From: Commensalibacter papalotli (ex Servin-Garciduenas et al. 2014)
Lineage (GTDB): Bacteria; Pseudomonadota; Alphaproteobacteria; Acetobacterales; Acetobacteraceae
DNA length: 64,000 nt
Direction: 5' to 3'
NCBI RefSeq assembly: GCF_000527695.1
Contig: NZ_ATSX01000001.1
Span: 868,001-932,000, forward strand
In this document: positions 43,627 to 52,161 of the stretch, one piece after another
Layout of the letters: each line of letters opens with the position of its first letter
Numbering within the stretch: the first letter of the stretch is position 1
The notes under the pieces: generated by a model
What the model was told of the DNA's origin: nothing
The model's input: the letters and a program-made list of their open reading frames with translations, nothing else
Database searches by the model: none
Program-made: the position numbers and the translations under genes

Positions 43627-44040
43627 ATGCGTTCTTTAAAATATGTAATTTTCCCTTTACTTGCCCTTTTCTCTGCCTGTAAATCTGCACCGCAACAAAT
43701 AAATGATGTGCAAGCAGCACAAAATGCAGATGCTCGATTAACGTTGGGTACTATTGAAAGCCAGCTTCATAATGGTATGAGCAGTGCTGCAGTCATTGAG
43801 ACTTTTGGACCACCCAACATAGTAACAACCGATGATCAGCACCGCGAAGTATGGGTCTGGGATCGTATTTCAACCATGCGTGCACATACAAACTCTGGCG
43901 GATGGGCAACAATTTTAATCTTGGGCATTGGAAATAAAGCAAATACTACCAGCGTATCTCAACGCACATTGACCCTCATTGTTAAATTTGATGATCAGAA
44001 AAAAGTAAGAGATTTCTCTTATCGATATAGTAATTTTTAA
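43627..44040 (+). CDS. BamE/SmpA-like small lipoprotein
   Basis: A 137-residue lipoprotein with the lipobox FSAC at about residue 18. The mature part resembles the BamE/SmpA/OmlA-type fold. A helical start (TLGTIESQLHNGMSSAAVIETFGPPN) contains the family's pattern of a short helix, a Gly-Pro-Pro turn, then strands (REVWVWDR, LTLIVKFDDQKKVRDFSY). It is probably a periplasm-facing outer-membrane lipoprotein. It is not necessarily the BamE of the BAM complex, since its neighbours are uncharacterised lipoproteins. It lies 1 bp before member 3 of the small family. Confidence 0.68.
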   Translation: MRSLKYVIFPLLALFSACKSAPQQINDVQAAQNADARLTLGTIESQLHNGMSSAAVIETFGPPNIVTTDDQHREVWVWDRISTMRAHTNSGGWATILILGIGNKANTTSVSQRTLTLIVKFDDQKKVRDFSYRYSNF

Positions 44041-44041
44041 A

Positions 44042-44458
44042 ATGTTCCTATTTCATTCGAACTTATACCGCTCTTTGCTTTTAGGAGCGGTTTTTACTTT
44101 TCCTGCCCAATACGTAAAAGCTCAAACTCATCAAACATTATCACTCAGAGCTATTCAAAGCCGATCTTTTGAAACAACTGATACGCAAAAAATGTTGCAA
44201 AATATAGTCTCAACCTTGCAAGATATGGGATATATTATTGGCAGGATTGACAATCAACTGGGCTTTGTAAATGCTGCTCAGTTTGCCAATGATATTACAG
44301 AAATTACCGTAACTATACAGCCAATCACTCACTCAATGACCGTTCGAGCATCAGGACGAAGGAATAATATTCCTATGGATGATGATCCTGTTTTTTATCA
44401 AAATTTCTTTAATCATTTATCTCAAGCAGCCTTTTTAAACGCTAACAAAATTTATTAA
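44042..44458 (+). CDS. Small secreted protein of the local paralogous family (member 3)
   Basis: A 138-residue protein with a signal peptide (about 1-27, ending VKAQ) and no lipobox. It is the clearest member of the family: AIQSRSFETTDTQKMLQNIV, then STLQDMGYIIGRIDNQLGFV, then a strand-rich stretch (ITEITVTIQPI, MTVRASG), and DPVFYQNFFNHLSQAAF at the end. It starts 1 bp after the BamE-like gene's stop, so the two are translated together. Confidence 0.7.
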   Translation: MFLFHSNLYRSLLLGAVFTFPAQYVKAQTHQTLSLRAIQSRSFETTDTQKMLQNIVSTLQDMGYIIGRIDNQLGFVNAAQFANDITEITVTIQPITHSMTVRASGRRNNIPMDDDPVFYQNFFNHLSQAAFLNANKIY

Positions 44459-44533
44459 CGCATTTACATTTTATAGATGCAGGTTACCATTAATAGATAC
44501 TCATTATTCATTACACAAAGTAAGGAGTCTATT

Positions 44534-45343
44534 ATGCTTAACAAAGATACCAAACTGTGTATTTCTCTTGCTGCTCGTCCAAGTAATACGGGCACCAAGT
44601 TTCATAATTATTTATATAATAAACTTGGTTTAGATTTTATTTATAAAGCTTTTACAACCAAAGATATTGAACATGCTATCAAAGGCGTACGGGCTTTGGA
44701 AATTCGGGGTTGTTCCGTATCTATGCCTTTTAAGAAAAGTTGTATTCCATTTGTAGATACCTTATCAGAAACAGCCAAGGCCATTAATTCAGTTAATACA
44801 ATAGTGAATGATAATGGTCACTTAACGGCTTATAATACAGATTATCTTGCAGTAAAAAAACTTGTTGAACAAAATTATAGCAATAAAAATATGACAGTTA
44901 TTATAAGAGGAAGTGGTGGCATGGCAAAGGCTGTGATTGCGGCTTTTCGTGATAATGGTTTTACCAACGTTATCATATATGCCCGTAATGAAGAACATGG
45001 GATGAGTCTAGCTAAAAAATATGGCTTTAAATACTCCAATGAAATGCCACAAAATCCAAGTGAAGTTTTGGTAAATACAACACCTATTGGTATGTCTGGT
45101 GGCATAGAAGAAAATGATTTAGCATTTACAGAAAAAGAGATTATGACAGCTAATTATATCTTTGATGTTGTGGCTCTCCCTTCTGAAACACCCCTTATTC
45201 AAGCTGCGCGGAAACACAATAAACCAGTCATTACAGGTGCAGAGGTGATTGCATTGCAAGCTTTAGAACAATTCGAACTTTATACAGGCGTGCGTCCAAA
45301 CAAAAATCTGATGTTAGAAGCCTCAAAATTTTCTAGATCTTAA
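44534..45343 (+). CDS. Shikimate 5-dehydrogenase-like protein
   Basis: A 269-residue protein counted from the ATG after TAAGGAG; an upstream start at 44477 is less likely. It has the shikimate dehydrogenase layout: an N-terminal substrate domain with SVSMPFKKSC near 64 holding the catalytic lysine, SVNTIVNDNGHLTAYNTDY near 87, then a Rossmann domain with GSGGMAKAV near 119. The divergent N-terminus (ISLAARPSNTGTKFHNYLYNKLGLDF) resembles the SDH-like (HI0607-type) subgroup rather than canonical AroE, so the physiological substrate may differ. It probably ends the transcript that begins with the lipoproteins, and a terminator follows 90 bp on. Confidence 0.82.
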   Translation: MLNKDTKLCISLAARPSNTGTKFHNYLYNKLGLDFIYKAFTTKDIEHAIKGVRALEIRGCSVSMPFKKSCIPFVDTLSETAKAINSVNTIVNDNGHLTAYNTDYLAVKKLVEQNYSNKNMTVIIRGSGGMAKAVIAAFRDNGFTNVIIYARNEEHGMSLAKKYGFKYSNEMPQNPSEVLVNTTPIGMSGGIEENDLAFTEKEIMTANYIFDVVALPSETPLIQAARKHNKPVITGAEVIALQALEQFELYTGVRPNKNLMLEASKFSRS

Positions 45344-45436
45344 TTATAATATTTGAATAAAAAATTAATTAATCTGAGAGTATAAACTTAATACTTTATC
45401 AGAGCATTTTTACTTTTTCAGATTATACATAACAAC

Positions 45437-45467
45437 AGTATGTGTTGTTATCACAACACATACTTTT
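45437..45467 (+). terminator. Intrinsic terminator after the shikimate dehydrogenase-like gene
   Basis: A perfect 12-bp stem (AGTATGTGTTGT / ACAACACATACT) with a TATC loop runs directly into four T residues. Confidence 0.8.
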
Positions 45468-45563
45468 ACAAAAAAAACAAACATCTCTTTTATGACTATT
45501 CTTAAATTTTTTTATATATAAATGAAAATTATTCGCCTCATGAAATAGTTTAGGTTTTTCATT

Positions 45564-46388
45564 ATGTTTAAAAAGTATCTCTTGCTAGTTGCTGGTATGA
45601 TTTGTGTAACAACAACTAGTTTTGCAATTGATAATAAGCATTCCGGGTTTTATATTACTGGAAAAGTTGGAGCCTCTGTTTTACAACAGAAAAATCAGAA
45701 ATATATTGAGCGCTATCAACGTTATGATTACGAAACTGAAACACGTTTTAATCAAACTTATTATGGAAAATCAGGTGGTACACACACTAATGCCAGACTA
45801 GGTGGTGGTATTGCTGTGGGTTATAATTTTGATAATCGTTTTAATGTTCCTGTTCGTGCTGAAATCGATGTTATGGCACGTATGGGTGACAGTTCAAATT
45901 ATCTGCGTGAGCGCCAATCCCTTCGCTATTCTTGGTTAGAAGGACGATCTGATTATGAAAATAAAATTAATAACAAAGTCCAACTAAATACGTTTATGTT
46001 CAATGGCTTTTATGATTTTAAAAATGAATCTGCATTTACCCCATATCTTATGGCTGGCGTTGGCCTAGCATCATTTAAGCATACATCTCAACCAACCGTT
46101 TCTTATACAGATTATGATACGAGCAATCAAATGACAGGATATTATAAAAACGGTATTAAAGGATCACGTACTACAAACAACTTTGCTTGGAATGCTGGCG
46201 CTGGTGTTCGATATAAAATTAATGAAGATTTTGATCTCGATTTTAGCTATCGATATTTAGGTGCTGGCAAATCATCACTCACCACATGGAGACAACCTGC
46301 GTCAACATATTACCTTGGTCGGCATGAGAAATCAAAAATAAAAGTTGTTACTCAAGATATCATGCTAGGGATAACCTATAATTTTTAA
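45564..46388 (+). CDS. Outer-membrane beta-barrel protein (OmpA/opacity-porin-like)
   Basis: A 274-residue protein with a signal peptide (about 1-21, ending TSFA). The mature chain shows the alternating strand pattern of an 8-stranded barrel: GFYITGKVGASVL at the start, GGGIAVGYNFDNRFNVPVRAEIDVMAR, TFMFNGFYDFK, PYLMAGVGLASF, FAWNAGAGVRYKINEDFDLDFSYRYLG, and a C-terminal DIMLGITYNF ending in the phenylalanine recognised by the BAM machinery. Long tyrosine/asparagine-rich loops lie between strands. Its stop overlaps the converging lipoprotein gene by 4 bp. Confidence 0.85.
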   Translation: MFKKYLLLVAGMICVTTTSFAIDNKHSGFYITGKVGASVLQQKNQKYIERYQRYDYETETRFNQTYYGKSGGTHTNARLGGGIAVGYNFDNRFNVPVRAEIDVMARMGDSSNYLRERQSLRYSWLEGRSDYENKINNKVQLNTFMFNGFYDFKNESAFTPYLMAGVGLASFKHTSQPTVSYTDYDTSNQMTGYYKNGIKGSRTTNNFAWNAGAGVRYKINEDFDLDFSYRYLGAGKSSLTTWRQPASTYYLGRHEKSKIKVVTQDIMLGITYNF

Positions 46389-46792
46389 TATAAATTGCGT
46401 GATAGTGTGTCAAAGAAACGTTGATAAAATTGCGTTTCTTCAACAGGATATTGATTATATCGTGCATTTATTCGCACTAAACTACCTCGACCAGATGCAG
46501 GTTGAATAACAACGTTAACCTGCATAATATGATCATGATCCAGCTGCATTGCCTCAATTATTCCGAGTTGCACATCTACTCGGACAATTTGGAAATCTAG
46601 GCTGGCTAATGTTTTTATAATAGATTGCAAAACAATCTTTTGATTTGATTGGTTAAACTGCTTGCTTTGCATATTCCTGAGTTGTGAAGGCAATGTTTTT
46701 GTCAACTGTAAATCAGTTGGGGCATCAGAACCACTACAACCTGCCAACATCAACAAAACTAAGAAACCACCCCATAAGTTACTTTTATTCAT
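46385..46792 (-). CDS. Small lipoprotein of the local paralogous family (member 4)
   Basis: A 135-residue lipoprotein with lipobox LAGC at about residue 19. Family blocks are NMQSKQFNQSNQKIVLQSI, LASLDFQIVRVDVQLGIIEA and, at the end, QFYQRFFDTLSRNLY. The LQD core is altered to LAS-LD here, the most diverged of the five. The start overlaps the stop of member 5 as ATGA, so the pair is co-translated. Confidence 0.68.
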   Translation of the reverse strand: MNKSNLWGGFLVLLMLAGCSGSDAPTDLQLTKTLPSQLRNMQSKQFNQSNQKIVLQSIIKTLASLDFQIVRVDVQLGIIEAMQLDHDHIMQVNVVIQPASGRGSLVRINARYNQYPVEETQFYQRFFDTLSRNLY

Positions 46793-47394
46793 ACTGGATG
46801 CTCCTCTAGATATAATGCCTTGGAAACAGCCTCAAAGAATTTTTGGTAAAGCGCTGGGTCTTTAACAAGCCAAACTCGGTTTAACATTCCTGTGTTTAAA
46901 AAACTGCGCAATTCTACGGAAACATGCATTTCATACCCTTTTTTATCCATAACAGGATAAATCACAACCGAGATTGAACCCAGATGGCGTTGCACATAAG
47001 GAATATCTGAGCCATTTCCAAAATCCAAAGAAGGTCCAAAAGACAATCCAAATCCAGGCATATTTCCCTGATTATATCCTGTCACAGGCATTCCAAACAA
47101 TCGAAATGGTGCGTTTAATTCATTGGTTTGATCTGCAAAAACCATTCCAGCTTGGATATTTGACTCTCGAATCGTATAATGCTGATCCTGAATAACATTC
47201 ATTACTGCACGTATTAAACGATCTGGTTGTTCAACTTCGAAAAAACGAGTTTGTATTTTTTGTCTAGCTATACGCTCTGGTGTCATGGTGACACTTTTCA
47301 GATTTGGAACAGAAGATGAAGCACAACCTATCAGCAAAAATATCAAGAAAAAACTTATGGCTAGATACCATTTTTTTAAAAAATATATTTGCAT
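46789..47394 (-). CDS. Small lipoprotein of the local paralogous family (member 5, larger)
   Basis: A 201-residue lipoprotein with lipobox LIGC at about residue 24. Family blocks are KIQTRFFEVEQPDRLIRAVM, IQDQHYTIRESNIQAGMVFA and, near the end, DPALYQKFFEAVSKALYL. Compared with the others it has an insertion of about 45 residues in the middle (glycine-rich, GYNQGNMPGFGLSFGPSLDFG). It is the first gene of a two-gene minus-strand unit with member 4. Confidence 0.68.
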   Translation of the reverse strand: MQIYFLKKWYLAISFFLIFLLIGCASSSVPNLKSVTMTPERIARQKIQTRFFEVEQPDRLIRAVMNVIQDQHYTIRESNIQAGMVFADQTNELNAPFRLFGMPVTGYNQGNMPGFGLSFGPSLDFGNGSDIPYVQRHLGSISVVIYPVMDKKGYEMHVSVELRSFLNTGMLNRVWLVKDPALYQKFFEAVSKALYLEEHPV

Positions 47395-47580
47395 ATAAAA
47401 CTCGTTTTCTAATATTTTATCGACTACAGAAGAATAAAATTAAAGTAAACGATATATTAACATTTATAAAAATAAAACACGTAACCCATATTTTTTTTAT
47501 TGTTTGACATATTTACCTTTTCTTAGCGTTCTTTTTTTTATAGGTTAAACGTTTATTGATCACTTTATATTCAAAATACG

Positions 47581-47910
47581 ATGGCAAATTCTTCTCCTTC
47601 CTATTCTTTTGATATTCGTGCAGGCACAATTATTCACGCAGATGCTATATCCTCACCAGGAAGCTATTTGTTGAAAGTTAATTTTGGCTCAATTATCGGC
47701 ATCAGAACGTGTTTATTACAAGCCGTTCCATATATTAATGTTGAATCCCTCTTGGAAAAACATGTCTGTGCGATAATTAACTTTCCAGGATATAAAAAGA
47801 ATATCAAAACATTAAACACTATTTTACTTTGTATGCTTGATAGTGATGGGCATTACATCCCTATTCAACCAGATTACTGTATCCCTAACGGAGGCTCTTT
47901 ATTTTCATGA
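47581..47910 (+). CDS. csaA: CsaA-like tRNA-binding-domain protein
   Basis: A 109-residue protein consisting of one EMAP-II/Trbp111-type tRNA-binding OB fold. The CsaA pattern is clear: FDIRAGTIIHADAI near 10, YLLKVNFGSIIGIRTCLLQ near 30, HVCAIINFPGYKKN near 60 and the C-terminal PNGGSLF. CsaA proteins are dimeric and have been described as export-related chaperones and tRNA binders. The usual signature is slightly divergent (INFPGYKKNI in place of NFPPKQIG), so nucleic-acid binding may differ. The stop overlaps the next start as ATGA. Confidence 0.8.
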   Translation: MANSSPSYSFDIRAGTIIHADAISSPGSYLLKVNFGSIIGIRTCLLQAVPYINVESLLEKHVCAIINFPGYKKNIKTLNTILLCMLDSDGHYIPIQPDYCIPNGGSLFS

Positions 47911-48377
47911 CAACACATTATATGACCATCTCGTGGGATCAACTGCATAGAGATGCTCGCACTCTTAGTGAACGACTCAGCAACAGACAATTCAAAGGAA
48001 TTGTTGCTATTACACGTGGAGGGATGATTCCCGCCGCCATCATCGCCAGAGAACTGGAATGCCGATTAATCGATACGGTTTCAATCGTTAGTTACGATGA
48101 AGAAGAACAAGGCGAGTTAAAAATCATCAAACATCCTACTATTGCTGGTGATGGTGAAGGATTCTTAATTGTTGATGATTTGGTTGATTCGGGTATCACT
48201 GCCAAAGCGATACGTAAATTATTACCCAAAGCATATTTTGTTTGTTTATATGCAAAGCCAGCAGGTAAACCATGCACTGATGATTTTATTATGGAAGTTC
48301 AACAGGATACATGGATTTTATTTCCTTGGGATTCCGCACCAGCTTTTGCTCCTCCTTTAATCAAAATTAAAAAATAA
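47907..48377 (+). CDS. gpt: Xanthine(-guanine) phosphoribosyltransferase
   Basis: A 156-residue type I phosphoribosyltransferase that converts xanthine or guanine and PRPP to the nucleotide. The Gpt layout is visible: ISWDQLHRDARTLSERL at the start, IVAITRGGMIPAAIIAREL near 36, the PRPP loop FLIVDDLVDSGITAKAI near 85 and WILFPWD near the end. It is the usual length for bacterial Gpt. It is translationally coupled to the CsaA-like gene. Confidence 0.9.
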   Translation: MTTHYMTISWDQLHRDARTLSERLSNRQFKGIVAITRGGMIPAAIIARELECRLIDTVSIVSYDEEEQGELKIIKHPTIAGDGEGFLIVDDLVDSGITAKAIRKLLPKAYFVCLYAKPAGKPCTDDFIMEVQQDTWILFPWDSAPAFAPPLIKIKK

Positions 48378-48445
48378 AAAAAATGAATTTTTTTTATAAA
48401 AAAGACTTGCGTTCTTGCTCAGAACCATCTAATTAAAAGCTCATT

Positions 48446-48523
48446 CGGGGTGTGGCGCAGCCTGGCTAGCGCGCTTGTTTTGGGTACAAGAGGCCCCCGG
48501 TTCGAATCCGGGCTCCCCGACCA
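48446..48523 (+). tRNA. tRNA-Pro (anticodon TGG)
   Basis: A cloverleaf of 78 bases including encoded CCA. The anticodon stem-loop reads CTTGT-TTTGGGT-ACAAG with anticodon TGG, and the T arm holds GGTTCGAATCC. The acceptor stem CGGGGTG / CTCCCCG pairs except for a T-T mismatch at position 6:67. Confidence 0.95.
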
Positions 48524-48575
48524 TTAATAAACTCTAACTTAGGTTAGAGCTTACTTAAAAAACAAAGAGGATTAT

Positions 48576-48881
48576 ATGGCAAAGGCTCGTATTTACAAAC
48601 GCGCCAAAAAGGCAACACAATCAGGACATGCTCGTCATTTATGGGTTCTTGATTATGGACAATCCTCTCCTCGTTCTCATGACCCGATTACTGGTTGGGT
48701 TGGCAGTAACGATACACAAACTCAAGTAAGCATTTCTTTTCAAACTAAAGAACAAGCAATTGCTTATGCTGAGCGTAAATCTATTCCTTATGATATAGAA
48801 GAACCAGGAACAACTCGTTTTGTAGTAAAAAATTATGAAGATAATTATCATCATAACCGCAAAATGAATTGGACACACTAG
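48576..48881 (+). CDS. NDUFS4-like complex I accessory subunit (ETC complex I subunit family)
   Basis: A 101-residue soluble protein of the ETC complex I subunit/NDUFS4 family. These are accessory proteins of NADH:ubiquinone oxidoreductase found in alphaproteobacteria and mitochondria. Diagnostic segments are ARIYKRAKKATQSG at the start, WVLDYGQSSPRSHDPITGWVGS near 23, and FQTKEQAIAYAERKSIPYDI near 55, ending in NYHHNRKMNWTH. AAAGAGG precedes the ATG. It sits between two tRNA genes, and no nuo genes are in the window. Its presence supports the alphaproteobacterial assignment. Confidence 0.9.
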   Translation: MAKARIYKRAKKATQSGHARHLWVLDYGQSSPRSHDPITGWVGSNDTQTQVSISFQTKEQAIAYAERKSIPYDIEEPGTTRFVVKNYEDNYHHNRKMNWTH

Positions 48882-48893
48882 GATTTTATTTAA

Positions 48894-48970
48894 GCGCCCT
48901 TAGCTCAGCAGGATAGAGCAACAGCCTTCTAAGCTGTGGGCCGCTGGTTCGAATCCAGCAGGGCGCACCA
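48894..48970 (+). tRNA. tRNA-Arg (anticodon TCT)
   Basis: A cloverleaf of 77 bases with encoded CCA. Acceptor arms GCGCCCT / AGGGCGC pair fully, the anticodon loop CTTCTAA gives anticodon TCT (AGA/AGG codons), and the T arm contains TGGTTCGAATCCAGC. The gene starts 12 bp after the NDUFS4-like stop. Confidence 0.95.
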
Positions 48971-49155
48971 TAAAATCTTTATAGTATAATATAAATAATT
49001 ACATTCAATGTTCAAAAAACAGTCAGCATTGTCCCTATTAATATTAAATAATACTTACGATTTAAATTCGTCAATTTAACCAGTATTATAATAATCTAGT
49101 AATGAACAAACTATACATTTCATAAATGATTTTTTCATTAGTTTATTGATCTTAA

Positions 49156-49935
49156 TCATTTAAATTCCCATTTTATATTCGGTAAATCCCATTCTTTATG
49201 TTTTTGTTTATAAGCTTCTAGTGGCAATAAAACAAAAACTGGATTTCGTTCACTATTAAGCCAACTTAACAACGCACGCATATGAACTTCATCCATAGAA
49301 GTACATCCTGCTGTTGTGGCATAACGATCTTTTCTAAGATGGACAAAAATACAACTCCCCGCGTTGGGAATATTGTTAGGATTATAATTTAAAACAAATC
49401 CTAATTTATAAAGTTGATCTCCATTATAATGAATATCACGCCGCATAGGTTCGGTCGAATCTTGAGGCAAGCTAAATAGGACCTTTTGATGGTTTACTAT
49501 TTGATTATAATATGGGGAGAGACTATTATCGATACAATAATCATCCTTAGTTAATGCTTGATATGGATACGAACGATCAACATTCTTAGCGTATCCGAAA
49601 CTTGATCCTATTTTGAAAATTCCTGTTGGGCTACGCATGTCCCCTTCTGTCTTTACAATACCTTGACTGACGTATGGGTGTAACCCTATTCCCCATGCTG
49701 CACCATTTTTTCCTAATGAAACATTGAAAGACTGACCTATATGAATCCATCGAGAATGTTTATATTCAAATTGCAATAAAACTCCTTGGTTACTATTCCA
49801 ATTAGAGGATAAAACCAAAATCATTTGCTGATTTTTTTTCCATTGAACAATGACATTTTGTCTAGGGTTCATTGTGCAAGCAGACAGCATCAATACACAG
49901 AAACTAACTGTTAATAAGTGCAGATAATTTTTCAT
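49156..49935 (-). CDS. L,D-transpeptidase (YkuD)-like lipoprotein
   Basis: A 259-residue lipoprotein with lipobox LSAC at about residue 20. It has a YkuD-type catalytic region: GDMRSPTGIFKIGSSFGYA near 109, then FVHLRKDRYATTAGCTSM near 200-217. This gives the His and the Cys of the H-x(n)-[ST]-x-G-C-x-S motif of L,D-transpeptidases, which cross-link peptidoglycan or attach lipoproteins. The lipid anchor and the distant-YkuD layout match the YkuD-domain proteins common in alphaproteobacteria. The exact reaction is not settled. It stands alone and is divergent from galE. Confidence 0.82.
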   Translation of the reverse strand: MKNYLHLLTVSFCVLMLSACTMNPRQNVIVQWKKNQQMILVLSSNWNSNQGVLLQFEYKHSRWIHIGQSFNVSLGKNGAAWGIGLHPYVSQGIVKTEGDMRSPTGIFKIGSSFGYAKNVDRSYPYQALTKDDYCIDNSLSPYYNQIVNHQKVLFSLPQDSTEPMRRDIHYNGDQLYKLGFVLNYNPNNIPNAGSCIFVHLRKDRYATTAGCTSMDEVHMRALLSWLNSERNPVFVLLPLEAYKQKHKEWDLPNIKWEFK

Positions 49936-50080
49936 ATTTAATCAAGCTCTCTTTGTTCATCATTCATTATCATACATATACCACCCTTTATTCAGAAGAA
50001 GATGTTTGTATAATTTTACTTTAACGATATAATTTCTCTAATTATTATTTATAGTCTCTTTGATAAAAGGTCTTAATTTC

Positions 50081-51094
50081 ATGAAAATCTTAGTTACTGG
50101 TGGGTGTGGATATATCGGCAGCCATACTTGTGTTCAATTAATTAACCAAGGATATGAACCGATTGTAATTGATAATTTATGTAACAGTAAAGAAATTGTC
50201 CTGGATCGCATTAAAGAGATCACTGGTAAAAAACCAAAATTTTATCAAGGAGATACACGTGATAAGGCCTTATTAAAAAAAATCTTTAAAGAAAATACTA
50301 TTGATAGTGTAATTCACTTTGCAGGGTTAAAAGCTGTTGGTGAATCTGTATCAAAACCATTGGAATATTATGATAATAATGTTTATGGCTCTTTAACCTT
50401 GTTTGAAGCCATGCGTGATGCAAATGTAAAAAAAATAATCTTTAGTTCATCTGCTACGGTTTATGGCACACAGCCTATTGTCCCTTATGTTGAAACGATG
50501 GAAACGGGTGAGCCAACTCAACCTTATGGGCGCAGCAAACTTTTTATCGAAAAGATTTTACAAGACCTTAATATTGCTGAAAACGGTTGGTCTATTACAT
50601 TACTAAGATATTTTAATCCTGTTGGTGCTCATCCATCTGGTTTGATGGGGGAAGATCCTCAAGGAATTCCCAATAATTTAATGCCATATATGACCCAGGT
50701 TGCTATTGGTCAAAGAGAATCTCTTGCTGTATTTGGTGATGACTATGAAACCTCCGATGGAACTTGCGTGCGTGATTATATTCATGTGATGGATTTAGCT
50801 GACGGGCATCTAGCTGCACTAAAATATAATCAAGATCATAAGGGTTCACATATTTTTAACCTTGGATCCGGTAACGGGAATAGTGTTTTAGAGGTCATTG
50901 CTGCTTTTGAAGATGTATTTGGTAAAAAACTAGCTTGGCATTATGCACCACGTCGTGCTGGAGATCTGTCTGCCTATTGGGCAAATGCTGATAAAGCAAA
51001 AAAGTTACTTCATTGGGAAACCAAACTGAGCCTCCATGACATGGTCAAAGATTCATGGAACTGGCAAAGCCAAAACCCCAAAGGATTTATTTAA
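50081..51094 (+). CDS. galE: UDP-glucose 4-epimerase
   Basis: Interconverts UDP-galactose and UDP-glucose. The product is 337 residues from the ATG MKILVTGG; seven upstream residues in the same frame are unlikely. The NAD-binding GxxGxxG is GGCGYIG at 7-13. The catalytic Ser-x24-Tyr-x3-Lys set shows in FSSSATVYG near 121 and PYGRSKLFIE near 147. RYFNPVGAHPSG and the C-terminal GDLSAYWANADKAKKLLHW are typical of GalE. It opens the galETK transcript, with 22 bp to galT. Confidence 0.95.
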   Translation: MKILVTGGCGYIGSHTCVQLINQGYEPIVIDNLCNSKEIVLDRIKEITGKKPKFYQGDTRDKALLKKIFKENTIDSVIHFAGLKAVGESVSKPLEYYDNNVYGSLTLFEAMRDANVKKIIFSSSATVYGTQPIVPYVETMETGEPTQPYGRSKLFIEKILQDLNIAENGWSITLLRYFNPVGAHPSGLMGEDPQGIPNNLMPYMTQVAIGQRESLAVFGDDYETSDGTCVRDYIHVMDLADGHLAALKYNQDHKGSHIFNLGSGNGNSVLEVIAAFEDVFGKKLAWHYAPRRAGDLSAYWANADKAKKLLHWETKLSLHDMVKDSWNWQSQNPKGFI

Positions 51095-51116
51095 TTTATA
51101 ACTAAGGAGATTTCTA

Positions 51117-52157
51117 ATGCCCATATTTAATCCCGTTGATCATCCTCATCAACGCTATAATCCATTAACAGATGAGTGGGTATTGGTGTCTCCTCACCGC
51201 GCAAAAAGACCCTGGCAGGGGCAAACAGAACCCCCTGTTCATAAAGAAGCTATTCACCATGATCCAGATTGTTTTTTATGTGCAGGAAACAAACGAATCA
51301 CCGGTGATATTAATCCCGATTATCAATCAACTTATGTTTTTAATAACGATTTCGCAGCCTTGCTGCCTGATGCACCGAAATATCAACATCTTGATGATCC
51401 TTTATTTAAAATAGAGAGTGTTCAAGGCACATGTCGGGTTATTTGTTTTTCCCCTGATCACAGCAAAACACTTCCCGAACTTCCTGTATCATCGATTCAA
51501 GATATTATCAAAACTTGGATTGAACAATTAAACGAGCTGGGTAAAGTTTATAAGTGGGTGCAGCTTTTTGAAAATAAAGGTGCCATGATGGGATGTTCCA
51601 ACCCTCACCCTCATGGACAAATCTGGAGCGGCAATTTTATTCCCAATGAAATCCGTAAAGAAGATACCTGCCAAGCCAATTATTGCAAAAAACATAATTC
51701 TTCTTTGTTAATGGATTATGTGCAAAAAGAATTACAACTCCAAGAGCGCATTGTCGTTGAAACAGAATTTTGGGTTGCATTAGTGCCATATTGGGCTATT
51801 TGGCCATTCGAGATTCTGCTATTACCTAAAACAATTGTACACCGTCTTAACGAACTTACCTCAGAGCAACAAGTCGATTTAGCCGTTATTTTAAAAACTC
51901 TTACAACAAAATATGATAATTTATTCAATTGTTCTTTCCCTTATTCAATGGGATGGCATGGTGCTCCTTTCACTGACGATCCCAAAGAACATTGGCAACT
52001 TCATGCCCATTTTTATCCCCCTTTATTACGCTCTGCATCAACTAAGAAATTCTTAGTAGGTTATGAAATGTTGGCTCAAGCTCAGCGTGATATTACAGCA
52101 GAACAGGCAGCCGAGCGGTTACGCGTCTTAAGCAACATCCATTATAAAGAGGTTTAA
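51117..52157 (+). CDS. galT: Galactose-1-phosphate uridylyltransferase
   Basis: Transfers UMP between UDP-glucose and galactose-1-phosphate in the Leloir pathway. The 346-residue class I GalT has [25 protein letters not shown] at its start (in part), [13 protein letters not shown] near 51 with zinc cysteines, and the active-site [11 protein letters not shown] near 161, where the second histidine of HPH is the uridylylated residue. [11 protein letters not shown] near 300 is also typical. AAGGAG precedes the ATG. galK follows after 4 bp. Confidence 0.95.
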   Translation: MPIFNPVDHPHQRYNPLTDEWVLVSPHRAKRPWQGQTEPPVHKEAIHHDPDCFLCAGNKRITGDINPDYQSTYVFNNDFAALLPDAPKYQHLDDPLFKIESVQGTCRVICFSPDHSKTLPELPVSSIQDIIKTWIEQLNELGKVYKWVQLFENKGAMMGCSNPHPHGQIWSGNFIPNEIRKEDTCQANYCKKHNSSLLMDYVQKELQLQERIVVETEFWVALVPYWAIWPFEILLLPKTIVHRLNELTSEQQVDLAVILKTLTTKYDNLFNCSFPYSMGWHGAPFTDDPKEHWQLHAHFYPPLLRSASTKKFLVGYEMLAQAQRDITAEQAAERLRVLSNIHYKEV

Positions 52158-52161
52158 TTGA

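Noticed and set aside
48446-48970. tRNA genes as an island attachment site
   Set aside because: Both tRNAs are complete, no duplicated 3' tRNA fragment is visible in the window and no integrase lies nearby.
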